Position numbers and translations under genes: made by a program. Below the pieces are notes generated by a model. That model was not told the DNA's origin. It made no database searches and worked only from the letters and a program-made list of their open reading frames with translations. This document shows positions 9,473 through 17,046 of a stretch of 41,716 bases of DNA, in pieces. Positions within the stretch are counted from its first letter, which is position 1; each line of letters starts with the position of its first letter. This stretch comes from Planctomycetota bacterium (lineage in GTDB: Bacteria; Planctomycetota; UBA1135): the NCBI GenBank assembly GCA_030749235.1, contig JASMKM010000013.1:1-41716 (forward strand). Reading direction: 5' to 3'.

Positions 9473-9889
9473 ATGAAAATGATTGCATTCAAAAAATCCG
9501 CCTTCTCGCTGGTTGAGCTCACCATTATTGTTGTGACCCTCGGCGTCCTTGCGACCTTCGCGGTACCACGCTTCATGACCTTGGCGGAGAAGACCAAGGC
9601 CTCTGAAGCTTTCACGTATCTGACACAGATTGAGAATGCTCAGGGCCGTTACAACGCCGAGCACGGCAAGTACGCCAAGAAGACCAAGGAGCTCGACGTC
9701 AAACTCGACAAGCCTGAGTTCTTCGATGTCACAAGCCCCTCCAGCAGCGACTGGGATACCAATTGGGAAATGACCCTGACTCGTAACGGCGCTTCCTCTG
9801 GTTATGCCCGCTACACCGTCGTCTTCGACCAGGACGGTTACAAGTGTTCGGCAAGCACCATTCCTTCGGACCTCGTTCCGAACCTGTAA
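9473..9889 (+). CDS. Type II/IV prepilin-like protein (pseudopilin), copy 1
   Basis: A 138-residue small prepilin. A short basic leader (MKMIAFKK) precedes a class III signal of the type A-FSLVELT, with the essential Glu five residues after the expected cleavage site and a single hydrophobic helix ending in VPRFM. The soluble part has an ELDVKL segment, an aromatic/Ser-rich stretch and the C-terminal IPSDLVPNL. It would be processed by a prepilin peptidase at the inner membrane and join a type IV pilus or type II secretion pseudopilus; which one cannot be told here. A close paralog lies 162 bp downstream. No assembly ATPase or peptidase gene is in the window. Confidence 0.9.
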   Translation: MKMIAFKKSAFSLVELTIIVVTLGVLATFAVPRFMTLAEKTKASEAFTYLTQIENAQGRYNAEHGKYAKKTKELDVKLDKPEFFDVTSPSSSDWDTNWEMTLTRNGASSGYARYTVVFDQDGYKCSASTIPSDLVPNL

Positions 9890-9913
9890 GCAGGTTTACG
9901 ACTCCACCCCCTC

Positions 9914-9949
9914 AGCCAGTCACCTTCCCTTCCGGGGAGGCGGCTGGCT
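9914..9949 (+). terminator. Strong hairpin between the two prepilin genes
   Basis: An inverted repeat of about 16 bp (outer arms AGCCAG and CTGGCT, TTCC loop) with two G-T wobbles and one mismatch, 25 bases after the stop of prepilin copy 1. It is followed by TTCATTTG, not a clean T-run. It could act as a terminator, partial attenuator or mRNA-stabilising structure, giving different levels of the two pilins. Confidence 0.5.
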
Positions 9950-10051
9950 TCATTTGTGAAATTCCATAAAAAGGCTCTAGAGGCAGGGCGGAGGTGACCG
10001 ATGGAGAAACATCGGAAAACCGTTTCCGGATCACCCCTCCAAGCAAGGACG

Positions 10052-10474
10052 ATGAAACAACTCGGTAAACGCAAGAGCAAGGCAGCCTTCTCCATGGTCG
10101 AACTGACCATCGTGGTCGTGATACTTGGCATTCTGGCCACATTCGCAGTGCCGCGCTTCATGTCGTCGGTCGAGAAGACCAAGGCCTCCGAGGCCTTCTC
10201 CTACTTGGCGCAGATCGAATCTGCGCAAGTGCGCCACAACACCGAGAAGGGTCGTTACGCATGGAGCCTGCGCGATTTGGATATCACCGTGAAGAGTCCG
10301 GAGTTCTTTTATGTCTCCGGCCCTTACAGCTCCAATTGGGAAACCAAATGGGAGATGGAACTGACTCGCAACGGAGCCTCCTCTGGATTCGGCCGATACA
10401 CCGTGGTGTTCGACCAAGATGGCTTCAATGAAACGAAGAGTTCTATCCCGGCCGACTTAAAGCCGGCGCTGTAG
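10052..10474 (+). CDS. Type II/IV prepilin-like protein (pseudopilin), copy 2
   Basis: A 140-residue paralog of the preceding prepilin. The basic leader MKQLGKRKSK is followed by AAFSMVELT, a hydrophobic helix and the same VPRFM and EKTKASEAF motifs. The soluble domain aligns throughout, including EFF, SNWETKWEM, LTRNGASSG and a matching end (IPADLKPAL). The ATG at 10052 is preferred over 10001: an AAGGA ribosome-binding site lies about 5 bases upstream of it, and the leader then has normal length. The pair looks like a recent tandem duplication; the N-termini are nearly identical and the soluble parts have diverged (for example KTKELDVKL against SLRDLDITV). Likely minor subunits of the same pilus or secretion system. 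Confidence 0.9.
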   Translation: MKQLGKRKSKAAFSMVELTIVVVILGILATFAVPRFMSSVEKTKASEAFSYLAQIESAQVRHNTEKGRYAWSLRDLDITVKSPEFFYVSGPYSSNWETKWEMELTRNGASSGFGRYTVVFDQDGFNETKSSIPADLKPAL

Positions 10475-10527
10475 GCCCGACTCCCTGAGCCCCCATATGC
10501 ACGATTCCATCCCCTCGTGGCGGCCCG

Positions 10528-10761
10528 GTGCCGAGTTTCCACGTGGTCAGCGGACGTTATCGGGTTCGTTTCGCCGACCATGATGAAGACATCGCTGCCG
10601 CCTGCCACTTGCGTTTCGCCGCTATTCGGCATTTATCTGCGTTAAGGTATGCGGACCACCCGCCCCATGATCGTCGATTCCACAGCATCGATTTCTTCAC
10701 TGTCGTGGACTTGCAAGAGATGGATGAGCGGACCTTCCAGAACTTCGTAACCCAACGCTAG
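10528..10761 (+). pseudogene. Decayed OlsB-like N-acyltransferase fragment
   Basis: A 77-codon GTG-started frame that resembles the first part of OlsB-type (GNAT-fold, ornithine/acyl-ACP) N-acyltransferases. It has a GRYRVRFA strand, an acidic DHDEDIAAA helix, HLRF where the family has LRYRVF, and a later DRRFHSID-TVVDLQ that lines up with the family's D-RFD-ICDHLLVVD segment. It stops right after the position of the family's GTYRL motif, so the second half of the fold is missing, and the DH pair expected in the middle is lost. It lies 5 bp upstream of a PlsC/OlsA-type acyltransferase, the usual partner of OlsB in ornithine-lipid synthesis. Similarity was judged by eye; a genuine small protein is the alternative. 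Confidence 0.45.
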
Positions 10762-10766
10762 CTGCC

Positions 10767-11576
10767 TTGCTCGGATTCTTCCGAATCCTCATTCGTGCCA
10801 CGCTGATTGCTCTCAGCATTTTGATCTTGGTCATTAGCTGGGTGCTGCCATGGGTAGTGTGGCGCTTCTCGGCGCGCGCGGGTTCGCATCTAAGGGTGCG
10901 ACTGATGGGGATCTGGGCACGGGTCGCACTGCGCATCCTGGGTTTCCGGGTCACGTCGGAGGGCACGCCGCCGAAGGTGCCTTTCTTCTTAGTCACCAAT
11001 CATCTTTCCTATATGGATACGCTGGTGCTGTGGAGCCAAGTGGACGTCTACTTCTTGGGTAAGGCTGAGTTAGCACATTGGCCAGGCATCGGTCCGCTCA
11101 TCCGCGCCGCCGGCACCATGTTTATCGATCGTTCGCGCAAGACCGCGGTGTTGCCAGCGATTGAGGCCATCAAGGCTCGCTTGGCTCTCGGCAATGGCGT
11201 GGTCGTCTTCCCCGAAGGCACCAGCAGTTCCGGTGGCCGCATTCTGCGCTTGCGTCGCAACATGTTCGAGGTCGCCCTGCGCGCCGAGATGCCGGTACAT
11301 GTGGGCTGCCTGCATTATTCGGTACCGGATTTGCGCTATCCAGTGGAACTAAAGGTTTGCTGGTGGGGCGACATGACCTTCACCAAGCACCTGATTGGCA
11401 TGCTTAAGATTCCGCGCGTTGAAGCGCGCCTGCGCTTCGCATTGGAGCCGGTCACCGGTTCCAGCCGACGCGAGCTGGCCAACAATGCTGGTCGCAGCAT
11501 GGAGGAGCTGTTCGAGCCCATGCATGATTGGAGCCGCATCAGCCCAGAACAGGATGACGGCATCCCGGACAGCTAG
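10767..11576 (+). CDS. Lyso-lipid acyltransferase, PlsC/OlsA type
   Basis: A membrane-anchored 1-acylglycerol-3-phosphate (or lyso-ornithine lipid) O-acyltransferase of 269 residues. An N-terminal hydrophobic segment (ATLIALSILILVISWVLPWVV) is followed by the catalytic H-x4-D motif in TNHLSYMD, a FIDR motif, and the FPEGTSS substrate motif. The start is uncertain: the TTG at 10767 has no good ribosome-binding site, but the frame is open upstream only to 10728 and holds no better start. Because it directly follows an OlsB-like remnant, an original role as OlsA in ornithine-lipid synthesis is plausible. With that partner broken it may now act as a general PlsC. The two roles cannot be separated from sequence alone. 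Confidence 0.88.
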   Translation: MLGFFRILIRATLIALSILILVISWVLPWVVWRFSARAGSHLRVRLMGIWARVALRILGFRVTSEGTPPKVPFFLVTNHLSYMDTLVLWSQVDVYFLGKAELAHWPGIGPLIRAAGTMFIDRSRKTAVLPAIEAIKARLALGNGVVVFPEGTSSSGGRILRLRRNMFEVALRAEMPVHVGCLHYSVPDLRYPVELKVCWWGDMTFTKHLIGMLKIPRVEARLRFALEPVTGSSRRELANNAGRSMEELFEPMHDWSRISPEQDDGIPDS

Positions 11577-11864
11577 GTGCTCGATGCCGTCGATCGCGCC
11601 TACCGGTCGACTTCGCAGCCGGCGTCTTGCGCACCAATCCGCTGAGCTTCCTGCTCTATTTCGCCTTGGCTTGTCTGCCGTGAGTTCCAGGATTCGCTTG
11701 GGCGACAAGTCCATTCGGTGAAAATGCCGAATTTACCCCATAAGACTTCGAAGATCGTGCCCTTTGGTGCTGTTTTAGCCCATGTTACCGACAATTCTGC
11801 CCCAAACAGTTCGGCAAAAAAGCCTAATTTAGGCTTCAGCGGTGAATCCGGAGCTCCACGATCC
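11577..11864. other. Non-coding stretch, no gene recognised
   Basis: Part of the longest gene-free interval in the window (11577-12210). Short open frames on both strands give compositionally implausible translations. From about 11720 the sequence becomes A+T-richer than its surroundings. The only structure I see is the palindrome plus A-run at 11815-11836, listed separately. Confidence 0.5.
11815..11836 (-). terminator. Terminator-like palindrome with T-run (reading leftward)
   Basis: A near-perfect palindrome at 11820-11836 (arms AAGCCTAA and TTAGGCTT around one base) is flanked on its left by a run of A. Read on the minus strand it is a stem followed by a T-run, the form of an intrinsic terminator. 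The nearest minus-strand gene upstream is the AstE-like gene ending at 12621, so it would end a long 3' tail antisense to the ArsC-like gene, unless it is a leftover of a lost gene. Confidence 0.4.
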
Positions 11865-11867
11865 CAT

Positions 11868-12192
11868 CGTGCCCAAGCCAACTGGCAGCAAAAGAGTGGT
11901 TCCAGGGTCACGATCGTGCAGCGCTTCCCCGGCGAAGACAGTGGCAGGGTGACCAGTATCCCTTTGAAACATCCGCCAAGCGTAATGGGAGATGGGCATA
12001 GCGCCATCGGTGGAAGACCTGCAGGCGGGGCGCAACATCCAGGTACTGGAACTCAATGGCTTGACCGGCGAACCCGCCCATATTTACGACCCGCAACACT
12101 CGGTTTTCCATGCACAGCGAGTGCTTCGGCAACTCTGGCGCGACGCATGCAACATTGCCGCCGCGAACAAGAAGGCAGGAGCCATGCCGACG
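11868..12192 (+). pseudogene. Decayed ATP-grasp (carboxylate-amine-ligase-like) gene remnant
   Basis: Two pieces of what looks like one ATP-grasp family protein lie in different frames. Frame one (to about 11996) reads ...VQRFPGEDSGRVTSI, KHPPSVMGDG, like the linker and GDG strand of these ligases. The overlapping next frame (from about 11992) reads APSVEDLQAGRNIQVLELNG, then EPAHIYDPQHS and LRQLWRDACNIAAANKK, like the C-terminal segment with the ELNG metal-binding motif. Some hundred residues that normally separate the pieces are missing, and a stop lies just ahead of the second piece. I read this as a gene broken by internal deletion and N-terminal loss. The frame runs on into the ArsC-like gene, but that has its own ATG. 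Confidence 0.5.
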
Positions 12193-12210
12193 TGGCTAGA
12201 ATGCGCCGCT

Positions 12211-12555
12211 ATGACTGCCTTTGTATGGTTCAATCCCCGCTGCTCGAAGTCCCGCGGCTTGAAGGCCTTACTTGAAGAACGTGGCATCGAAGCTGAGTAT
12301 CGCGAGTACCTGGAGCAGCCGCCGAGCGTGGCGGAGTTGGAACAGTTGATGAGGCAGCTCGGAACCGAGGATGCACTCACCATCATGCGCAGCAAGGAAG
12401 CACCCTTCCAGGAGCAGAATTTGGCTGCCGCAAACACGGCCACGCGCTTGGCTGCAATCGCCGCCACACCATCTTTATTGGAGCGCCCGATTCTGGTGAT
12501 TGGGGAGCGCGCAGTCGTGGCGCGCCCACCGGAACGCGCGACCGAAATCCTCTAA
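12211..12555 (+). CDS. ArsC/Spx-family reductase (arsenate reductase-like)
   Basis: A 114-residue thioredoxin-fold protein of the glutaredoxin-linked ArsC family. The N-terminal active site is NPRCSKSRG with C11 as redox cysteine. A typical middle (TIMRSKEAPFQE) and end (ERPILVIGERAVVARPPE) follow, matching the family's R-P-I-V and G-RPPE motifs. Known members reduce arsenate with glutathione and glutaredoxin; others (YffB-like) have unknown substrates. No arsenic transporter or ArsR is nearby, so the arsenate role is unproven. The ATG at 12211 is chosen because the fold begins there; the frame extends upstream only through the ATP-grasp remnant. Convergent with the AstE-like gene. Confidence 0.85.
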   Translation: MTAFVWFNPRCSKSRGLKALLEERGIEAEYREYLEQPPSVAELEQLMRQLGTEDALTIMRSKEAPFQEQNLAAANTATRLAAIAATPSLLERPILVIGERAVVARPPERATEIL

Positions 12556-12620
12556 GGAAGGCGAGGCTTTCCAGAAGATTGAGCCAACCAGCTAAGCCGC
12601 TCGGTGGGCGATGCCCGAAA

Positions 12621-13814
12621 CTACAGTTTGATGCGCGGCGGTCCCTTGAGGTCGAACTTGCGTCGCTCGACCAGGAAGTGCTCGCCGTGGATGCGGCGCT
12701 TGCGGAACCCCAGCAAGTGGAAGATCTCGATCAGGAACCAGCGCGCGACGCGGCGGTCGATGTGCAGCGCTTTCTGTCCATGGCCACCTTGGACGCGGCG
12801 GACGCCAGGCAGGAAATGCACCAAGCGGTCTAGCCGTAGGCGACGCATCCAGCGTGAGATGGCCAACCAGGCGGGGTGAATGTCGAGTGCCAGGAAGAAG
12901 CCGTCAGTGCCTTTGCCTTGATAGAGCGGCAGCAGGATTCGCGCCTTGTAGTTGGCAGGGATGCCACCACGTTCGCTGTCGTCAGCGACGACCTCGCCGG
13001 CCTGAAGTTGTCGGAAGTTGCGATAACCCGGCCGCATTGCGAAGCCATCCTTGGCGGTGACGGCATGGCGATAACGTACACCTAGCCATTGCGGCAGGCC
13101 GTTACAACTCTTTCTCAACAGTTGATCGGCTTCCTTGGCCTTTGGGCAATCGCGTTCGCGGATACAACGCGCGCCGGCCAGGGCACGCCACACAGCGGCT
13201 TCGTGGTTGTCGATCGAGGATTCGGCGTCGTGCTGTCCACCCTCAAAACCCATCGTGATCATGCCGGCATTGTTCAAGTGCTCGAGCAGTGCGCCCTCCA
13301 ATTGCTCTTCCAATCCGAGGATTATCGGCACCCGGAAACTGCGTGCGAAGCGACGGTTGCGGAGTGTGTCACCGATACATGCGAAGGGTTCTCCTTCGGC
13401 CGATGACGTATGCAGGTCCATAAAGAAGAACGGCCCCTGCTGACCATTGACGGCGTCGCGGATCGCACCAAGCAGCTCACGCTGCTCCAAAGTCTCGGCG
13501 CAACCGTCGTTGAGGATATCGAGTTTCTCCATGCGCATTGGTTTCCATGCGCGATTCAGGTCGCGGTCGATGAAGCGTGCGCCGACTTCCAGCGCACGGA
13601 TGTTGCCGGACAGGCCGACCAGGGTGCCGCGCATTGGGATCTCATTCTTCTTCAGATAGTCGAACACGCGCTGCAGCGCCTTCACTCCCGCCGGCTCGTT
13701 GCCGTGAATCCCGCCGACACACAACACTAGTGGACCAGGCTCTTGACCTTGGTGGCGGCCGAGGATGCGCGGGTAGTGCTGCAATGCAGGTGCGGTGGAG
13801 GTGGCAGAATCCAA
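12621..13814 (-). CDS. AstE/aspartoacylase-family zinc hydrolase
   Basis: A 397-residue M14-fold metallohydrolase of the succinylglutamate desuccinylase/aspartoacylase family, which cleaves amide bonds of N-acyl amino acids or small peptides. The zinc ligands are visible: H and E in GGIHGNEPAG, and the later His in FMDLHTSS. DRDLNRAW provides the substrate arginine region, and GFEGGQHD holds the likely catalytic Glu. The C-terminus (from ~residue 310) has an extra basic stretch, FHLLGFRKRR, not needed for catalysis. No ast operon genes are present, so succinylarginine breakdown is unlikely. It lies 47 bp downstream of the GCS-like/CBS gene on the same strand, suggesting the pair makes and breaks a gamma-glutamyl or similar amide (inference). 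Confidence 0.85.
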   Translation of the reverse strand: MDSATSTAPALQHYPRILGRHQGQEPGPLVLCVGGIHGNEPAGVKALQRVFDYLKKNEIPMRGTLVGLSGNIRALEVGARFIDRDLNRAWKPMRMEKLDILNDGCAETLEQRELLGAIRDAVNGQQGPFFFMDLHTSSAEGEPFACIGDTLRNRRFARSFRVPIILGLEEQLEGALLEHLNNAGMITMGFEGGQHDAESSIDNHEAAVWRALAGARCIRERDCPKAKEADQLLRKSCNGLPQWLGVRYRHAVTAKDGFAMRPGYRNFRQLQAGEVVADDSERGGIPANYKARILLPLYQGKGTDGFFLALDIHPAWLAISRWMRRLRLDRLVHFLPGVRRVQGGHGQKALHIDRRVARWFLIEIFHLLGFRKRRIHGEHFLVERRKFDLKGPPRIKL

Positions 13815-13861
13815 GTGAAACCGATGAGGCTAGAGCTCATCATTTCAGGGCCTAAGCCAGG

Positions 13862-15784
13862 TTATTCCTTGAGTTTCTGCTCGAGGAGGCGAGCGGCGAT
13901 TCCCATTAGGATGTCTACGGTGACGAGCCCCACAAGGCGGTGGTTGCTGTCCACGACAGGTAAACAGGATATCTTTTTCCGACGCATCAGGGCGATTGCA
14001 TCCAGAGTCCTCGTGTCAGGACTGACGCAGATGGGGTCGGCGTCCATGACTTCTGAGACCGGCACCTCATCGGCGTTCTCCGGAGGATTGAACGCGAAGC
14101 GCATGAGCACCCGGTGGGTGAGCAGGCCAACCAGGTTATGGTCGTCGTCCTCTACAGGGATATGGCGCAGGTGCCACCAGTCCATCATGTTGGCGGCTAG
14201 GTCGACCAATTCCGTCTGGCGGACCGTGAACAGGTCGGTGTTCATTAACGACGCGATGCGTTCATATTGGTCACGCCACGACACGCTTGCTTCGCAGACC
14301 TCGGCGAGCGGCCACTCATGAAGTGGTGCGCCACTCTCTTGGTTGCGGATTGAGCAGCTCACCAAGGCACCGAGAGTCTCCGAGACGTTGGAGTTGCGCC
14401 GCATCTCGACCACCGACGATAGCATCCATCGCGAACCGGTCTTCTCCTGAACCACGCGTTCGCGGATTACGTCAAGCAAGCGATCGATATCGGCCTCATC
14501 GACCTTGTTGCTCTCCAGGCCACGACGCGCAATTGGCAATAGGACTGCGAGGAGCAGGTCGTGAGTGGGGTAGGTCTTGCCATCGACCCAGTGCAGTTGT
14601 GCATCGAGTCCGAGGCGTGCGGCGGCGAGCAGGTTGTTCTTGGCATCGTCGAATTCGAATCGCCCGCGCGGGTCGCCGTACTCATCTGCCATACCGCGCA
14701 TCAGGCCTAACCAGAAAGCGGTATTGGCCACTTCGTCAAGCACCGAAGGGCCGCTCGGCAACAGGCGGTTCTCGATGCGCAAGTGTGGCTTACCATCGCT
14801 GATGCCATAACAAGCGCGGTTCCAACGATAGACGGTTCCGGTGTGCAGGCGCAGCGCATCCAGGCCGGGGGTGCGGCCTTGCTCTAAGGCCTCCAACGGA
14901 TCCTCATAACTTTCCGCACCCAACAGTGAGCGGAAGCGTGCGATGTCCTCGCGATACAACTCGATGACCGAGTCCTTGACCCATGCGGGACCGAAGGTCA
15001 CGCGCGGCATCAACTCGCGCAAGTGCACCTGCGAGGAGCGCGTATCCACCGACTGCTGGAACAGGGCTAGGCGGGTCTCGCGCCACAGGCGTTTGGCGAA
15101 TAGTAAGGGGGAGTTGACCGCACAAGAAAGCACCGGAGCGGCAATCAGTTGGGCGACGTTGTAGTGCAGTGGGAATTCATTCGCTGGGACTTGCAGGTGC
15201 ACTTGATACGAGGTGTTGCAGGCCTCAAGCATGATGGTGTCATGAGTTAACTGCAGGTCGTCGATGCCCTTGATGCGCAAGTTGAAATCGCCGCCGCGTA
15301 GCCGCGCCAGCGCATCATTTAGTGCGTAGTAGCGTGGATTCGGAGTCATGTTGTCGAGTGACATATCCTCCATCTCCAAAGTCGGCAGGATGCCGGTCAG
15401 GACGACGTCGCCACCGGCTTGTCTTGCGGCGACGCGCGCCTTGTCGACCAACTCATTATTCTGCTTCTCGAGCCTAGTGAGGCAGTCGCCGTGAAAGTCG
15501 AGCGGGTCGAGGTTGCACTCCAGATTGAACTGCGCCAATTCCGGTGTGAAGTGAGGGTCCTTTACGGCCTCAAGCACTCGGCTGCCGAGGTTCGCCGGAC
15601 GCATGGCACGGTCGACCAGGAACATTTCCTGTTCGGCACCGATACGTTGACGGTCGTTCTCGAACATGTCGTGCTTGATCATGTGATCAAGCGCCTGCAT
15701 GTCGCGCAGCAAGGCCTTAGTGAAGAGCCTAAGCTGGTCCTCGTCGCGGTATGAGTTGACGTTGAACTCGCCCATTTGACTCAT
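13862..15784 (-). CDS. Glutamate-cysteine-ligase-like (GCS2) enzyme with two C-terminal CBS domains
   Basis: A 640-residue protein. Residues ~30-480 resemble the GCS2/carboxylate-amine ligase fold: IGAEQEMFLVD, LAQFNLECNLDP, DTIMLEACNTSYQVHLQ and HLRIENRLLPSGPS are the metal/ATP-binding segments. Residues ~510-635 are two CBS domains (ending HIPVEDDDHNLVGLLT and CLPVVDSNHRLVGLVT), which usually bind adenine nucleotides and regulate the enzyme. Known members ligate glutamate to an amino acid; the acceptor here is unknown. The ATG at 15784 is preferred over 15829 because GGAGG lies 8 bases upstream of it. Divergent from a MarR gene, a likely regulator, and followed by the AstE-like hydrolase. 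Confidence 0.88.
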   Translation of the reverse strand: MSQMGEFNVNSYRDEDQLRLFTKALLRDMQALDHMIKHDMFENDRQRIGAEQEMFLVDRAMRPANLGSRVLEAVKDPHFTPELAQFNLECNLDPLDFHGDCLTRLEKQNNELVDKARVAARQAGGDVVLTGILPTLEMEDMSLDNMTPNPRYYALNDALARLRGGDFNLRIKGIDDLQLTHDTIMLEACNTSYQVHLQVPANEFPLHYNVAQLIAAPVLSCAVNSPLLFAKRLWRETRLALFQQSVDTRSSQVHLRELMPRVTFGPAWVKDSVIELYREDIARFRSLLGAESYEDPLEALEQGRTPGLDALRLHTGTVYRWNRACYGISDGKPHLRIENRLLPSGPSVLDEVANTAFWLGLMRGMADEYGDPRGRFEFDDAKNNLLAAARLGLDAQLHWVDGKTYPTHDLLLAVLLPIARRGLESNKVDEADIDRLLDVIRERVVQEKTGSRWMLSSVVEMRRNSNVSETLGALVSCSIRNQESGAPLHEWPLAEVCEASVSWRDQYERIASLMNTDLFTVRQTELVDLAANMMDWWHLRHIPVEDDDHNLVGLLTHRVLMRFAFNPPENADEVPVSEVMDADPICVSPDTRTLDAIALMRRKKISCLPVVDSNHRLVGLVTVDILMGIAARLLEQKLKE

Positions 15785-15834
15785 GGTACCGGCCTCCAAA
15801 CAGGAATGGATATTTATGTGCGCCGACATTATCT

Positions 15835-16293
15835 GTGATTACGTATACTGCGAAAGTGGTCAAGAGCATTCCCGAAAGCCCAGCGCGCACGGCCTATTTC
15901 AGCCTCATGAAAGCGGCCGACATCCTAGGTGGAGATTTCGCCCGGCTATTCCGCGAGAAAGGCATCACAGCAACGGCCTTTAACGCCATGCGCATCCTTA
16001 TCCAAGGCCCCGAGGAGGGGCAGCGCACTGGCGAGATTCGGCGCCAATTAATCCAGCGGGTTCCGGATATCACTCGCCTCATCGATCGCATGGTGCGAGA
16101 TGGCTTTGTGTCCCGCGTCCGCGATCGGAATGACCGTCGGGCCGTCATAATCCGCTTGACCGAGCGTGGCCGCGAGAAATGCGAAAGCCTATATTCTGCT
16201 GTGGCCGCAAATCATGAAGAGCAATTGTCCCATATGAGTGAGCGTGACCTCAAGCAGCTACACAAGTTGTTGGAAAAGGCCATGGAGGGTTAG
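15835..16293 (+). CDS. MarR-family transcriptional regulator
   Basis: A 152-residue winged-helix repressor. The DNA-binding core is visible from about residue 50: a GEIRRQLIQRVPDITRLIDRM recognition region followed by the wing DRNDRRAVIIRLTERG, which is the MarR signature. Helices at both ends would form the dimer interface. The start is a GTG at 15835; a second GTG at 15856 is possible and would shorten it by 7 residues. Only 50 bp separate it from the GCS-like/CBS gene start, so it probably controls its own and that divergent promoter in response to a small ligand (inference). I see no clear operator dyad in the short gap. Confidence 0.9.
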   Translation: MITYTAKVVKSIPESPARTAYFSLMKAADILGGDFARLFREKGITATAFNAMRILIQGPEEGQRTGEIRRQLIQRVPDITRLIDRMVRDGFVSRVRDRNDRRAVIIRLTERGREKCESLYSAVAANHEEQLSHMSERDLKQLHKLLEKAMEG

Positions 16294-16374
16294 ATTGCCA
16301 ATTCCTTTGAGATTTGTAATCCCGTTACTTTCCACGATTGCTATGGTCGTGCCACTTGTCCATTGATTGAGTGA

Positions 16375-16394
16375 ACATTCATCCCCCGGAATGT
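16375..16394. promoter_or_regulatory. Operator-like inverted repeat upstream of the first sigma-like gene
   Basis: A perfect dyad with arms ACATTC and GAATGT separated by 8 bases, ending 16 bases before the ATG at 16411. Position and symmetry suit a repressor site or an mRNA leader hairpin covering the ribosome-binding site region. The binder is unknown. Confidence 0.4.
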
Positions 16395-16410
16395 CACTTT
16401 GAGGAACCCT

Positions 16411-17046
16411 ATGTCCCCCCAAGACACCCCACTGAAATCGTCTTTCCTTGATCAACGACTTGCCGAAGAATGGCAAGCGACCTGCCGTCATTATCAAGCT
16501 TTCCTGGACGTCCCTTCGCGCAAGCGCTTTCACTATCTCGGCAAGCTCTTCGAACATCTTTGCCCTTGGATTGAGAAGGCGATCCGTGGCGTCACCATGC
16601 GCCACTTCCTCCTCCTGCCGACAGAAATGGTGTTGGCGCGGATGTTCGCCAAAGCCTGCAAACGCGAGTCCCTGCCAAAGTCGCACGTTATCTTCCAGAT
16701 ATGGATCGAATCGATCATCTTGCGTGACGTCGCCAACCCGAAGAATGAACTGGGTGCCACCAATGGTGCCAGTGGTGAGCCATCGGCCTTGTTGCAGCAA
16801 CGCTTCAATCGTTTGTGCCGGGAGGATCGAGCCCTGCTCTACCTCTATATGGTTGAAGGTTGCAGCGTCTCTGAAGTTTCTAACTACACCGGCATACCCC
16901 AAGCCACTGCTGTCGAGAACCTCAGCCGCATCTGGAGTAAGGTGCAAGGGAGTGACCTTGCCTTGGAATTGCCGCGTGGTTGGCGCGCACCCAAGATCAT
17001 CGAATGCGAGATAGTGCACGAGGACCGCAACCCCGAGGTCGATTGA
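16411..17046 (+). CDS. Divergent ECF sigma-factor-like protein (pair 1)
   Basis: A 211-residue protein that looks like a degenerate ECF sigma factor. Residues ~75-110 (LPTEMVLARMF...IFQIWIESIILRD) resemble sigma region 2, in which a D-x-x-Q-E-x-F segment is followed by an FRxWLxxIARN helix. Residues ~135-180 (LCREDRALLYLYMVEGCSVSEVS then IPQATAVENLSRIW) resemble the region 4 helix-turn-helix. Several region 2 consensus positions are absent, so promoter recognition may differ or be lost. The ATG at 16411 follows a good GAGGA ribosome-binding site. The stop overlaps the next gene's TTG start (TTGA). The arrangement mirrors the clearer sigma/TPR pair 700 bp downstream. Confidence 0.65.
   Translation: MSPQDTPLKSSFLDQRLAEEWQATCRHYQAFLDVPSRKRFHYLGKLFEHLCPWIEKAIRGVTMRHFLLLPTEMVLARMFAKACKRESLPKSHVIFQIWIESIILRDVANPKNELGATNGASGEPSALLQQRFNRLCREDRALLYLYMVEGCSVSEVSNYTGIPQATAVENLSRIWSKVQGSDLALELPRGWRAPKIIECEIVHEDRNPEVD

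Noticed and set aside
11718-12275. A 185-codon plus-strand frame as a real gene
   Set aside because: Only its middle resembles a protein family; it overlaps the ArsC-like gene in another frame. Treated as part of the pseudogene.
12211-12555. Arsenic resistance operon
   Set aside because: No ArsR, ArsB/Acr3 or ArsA genes nearby; only a single ArsC-fold protein.
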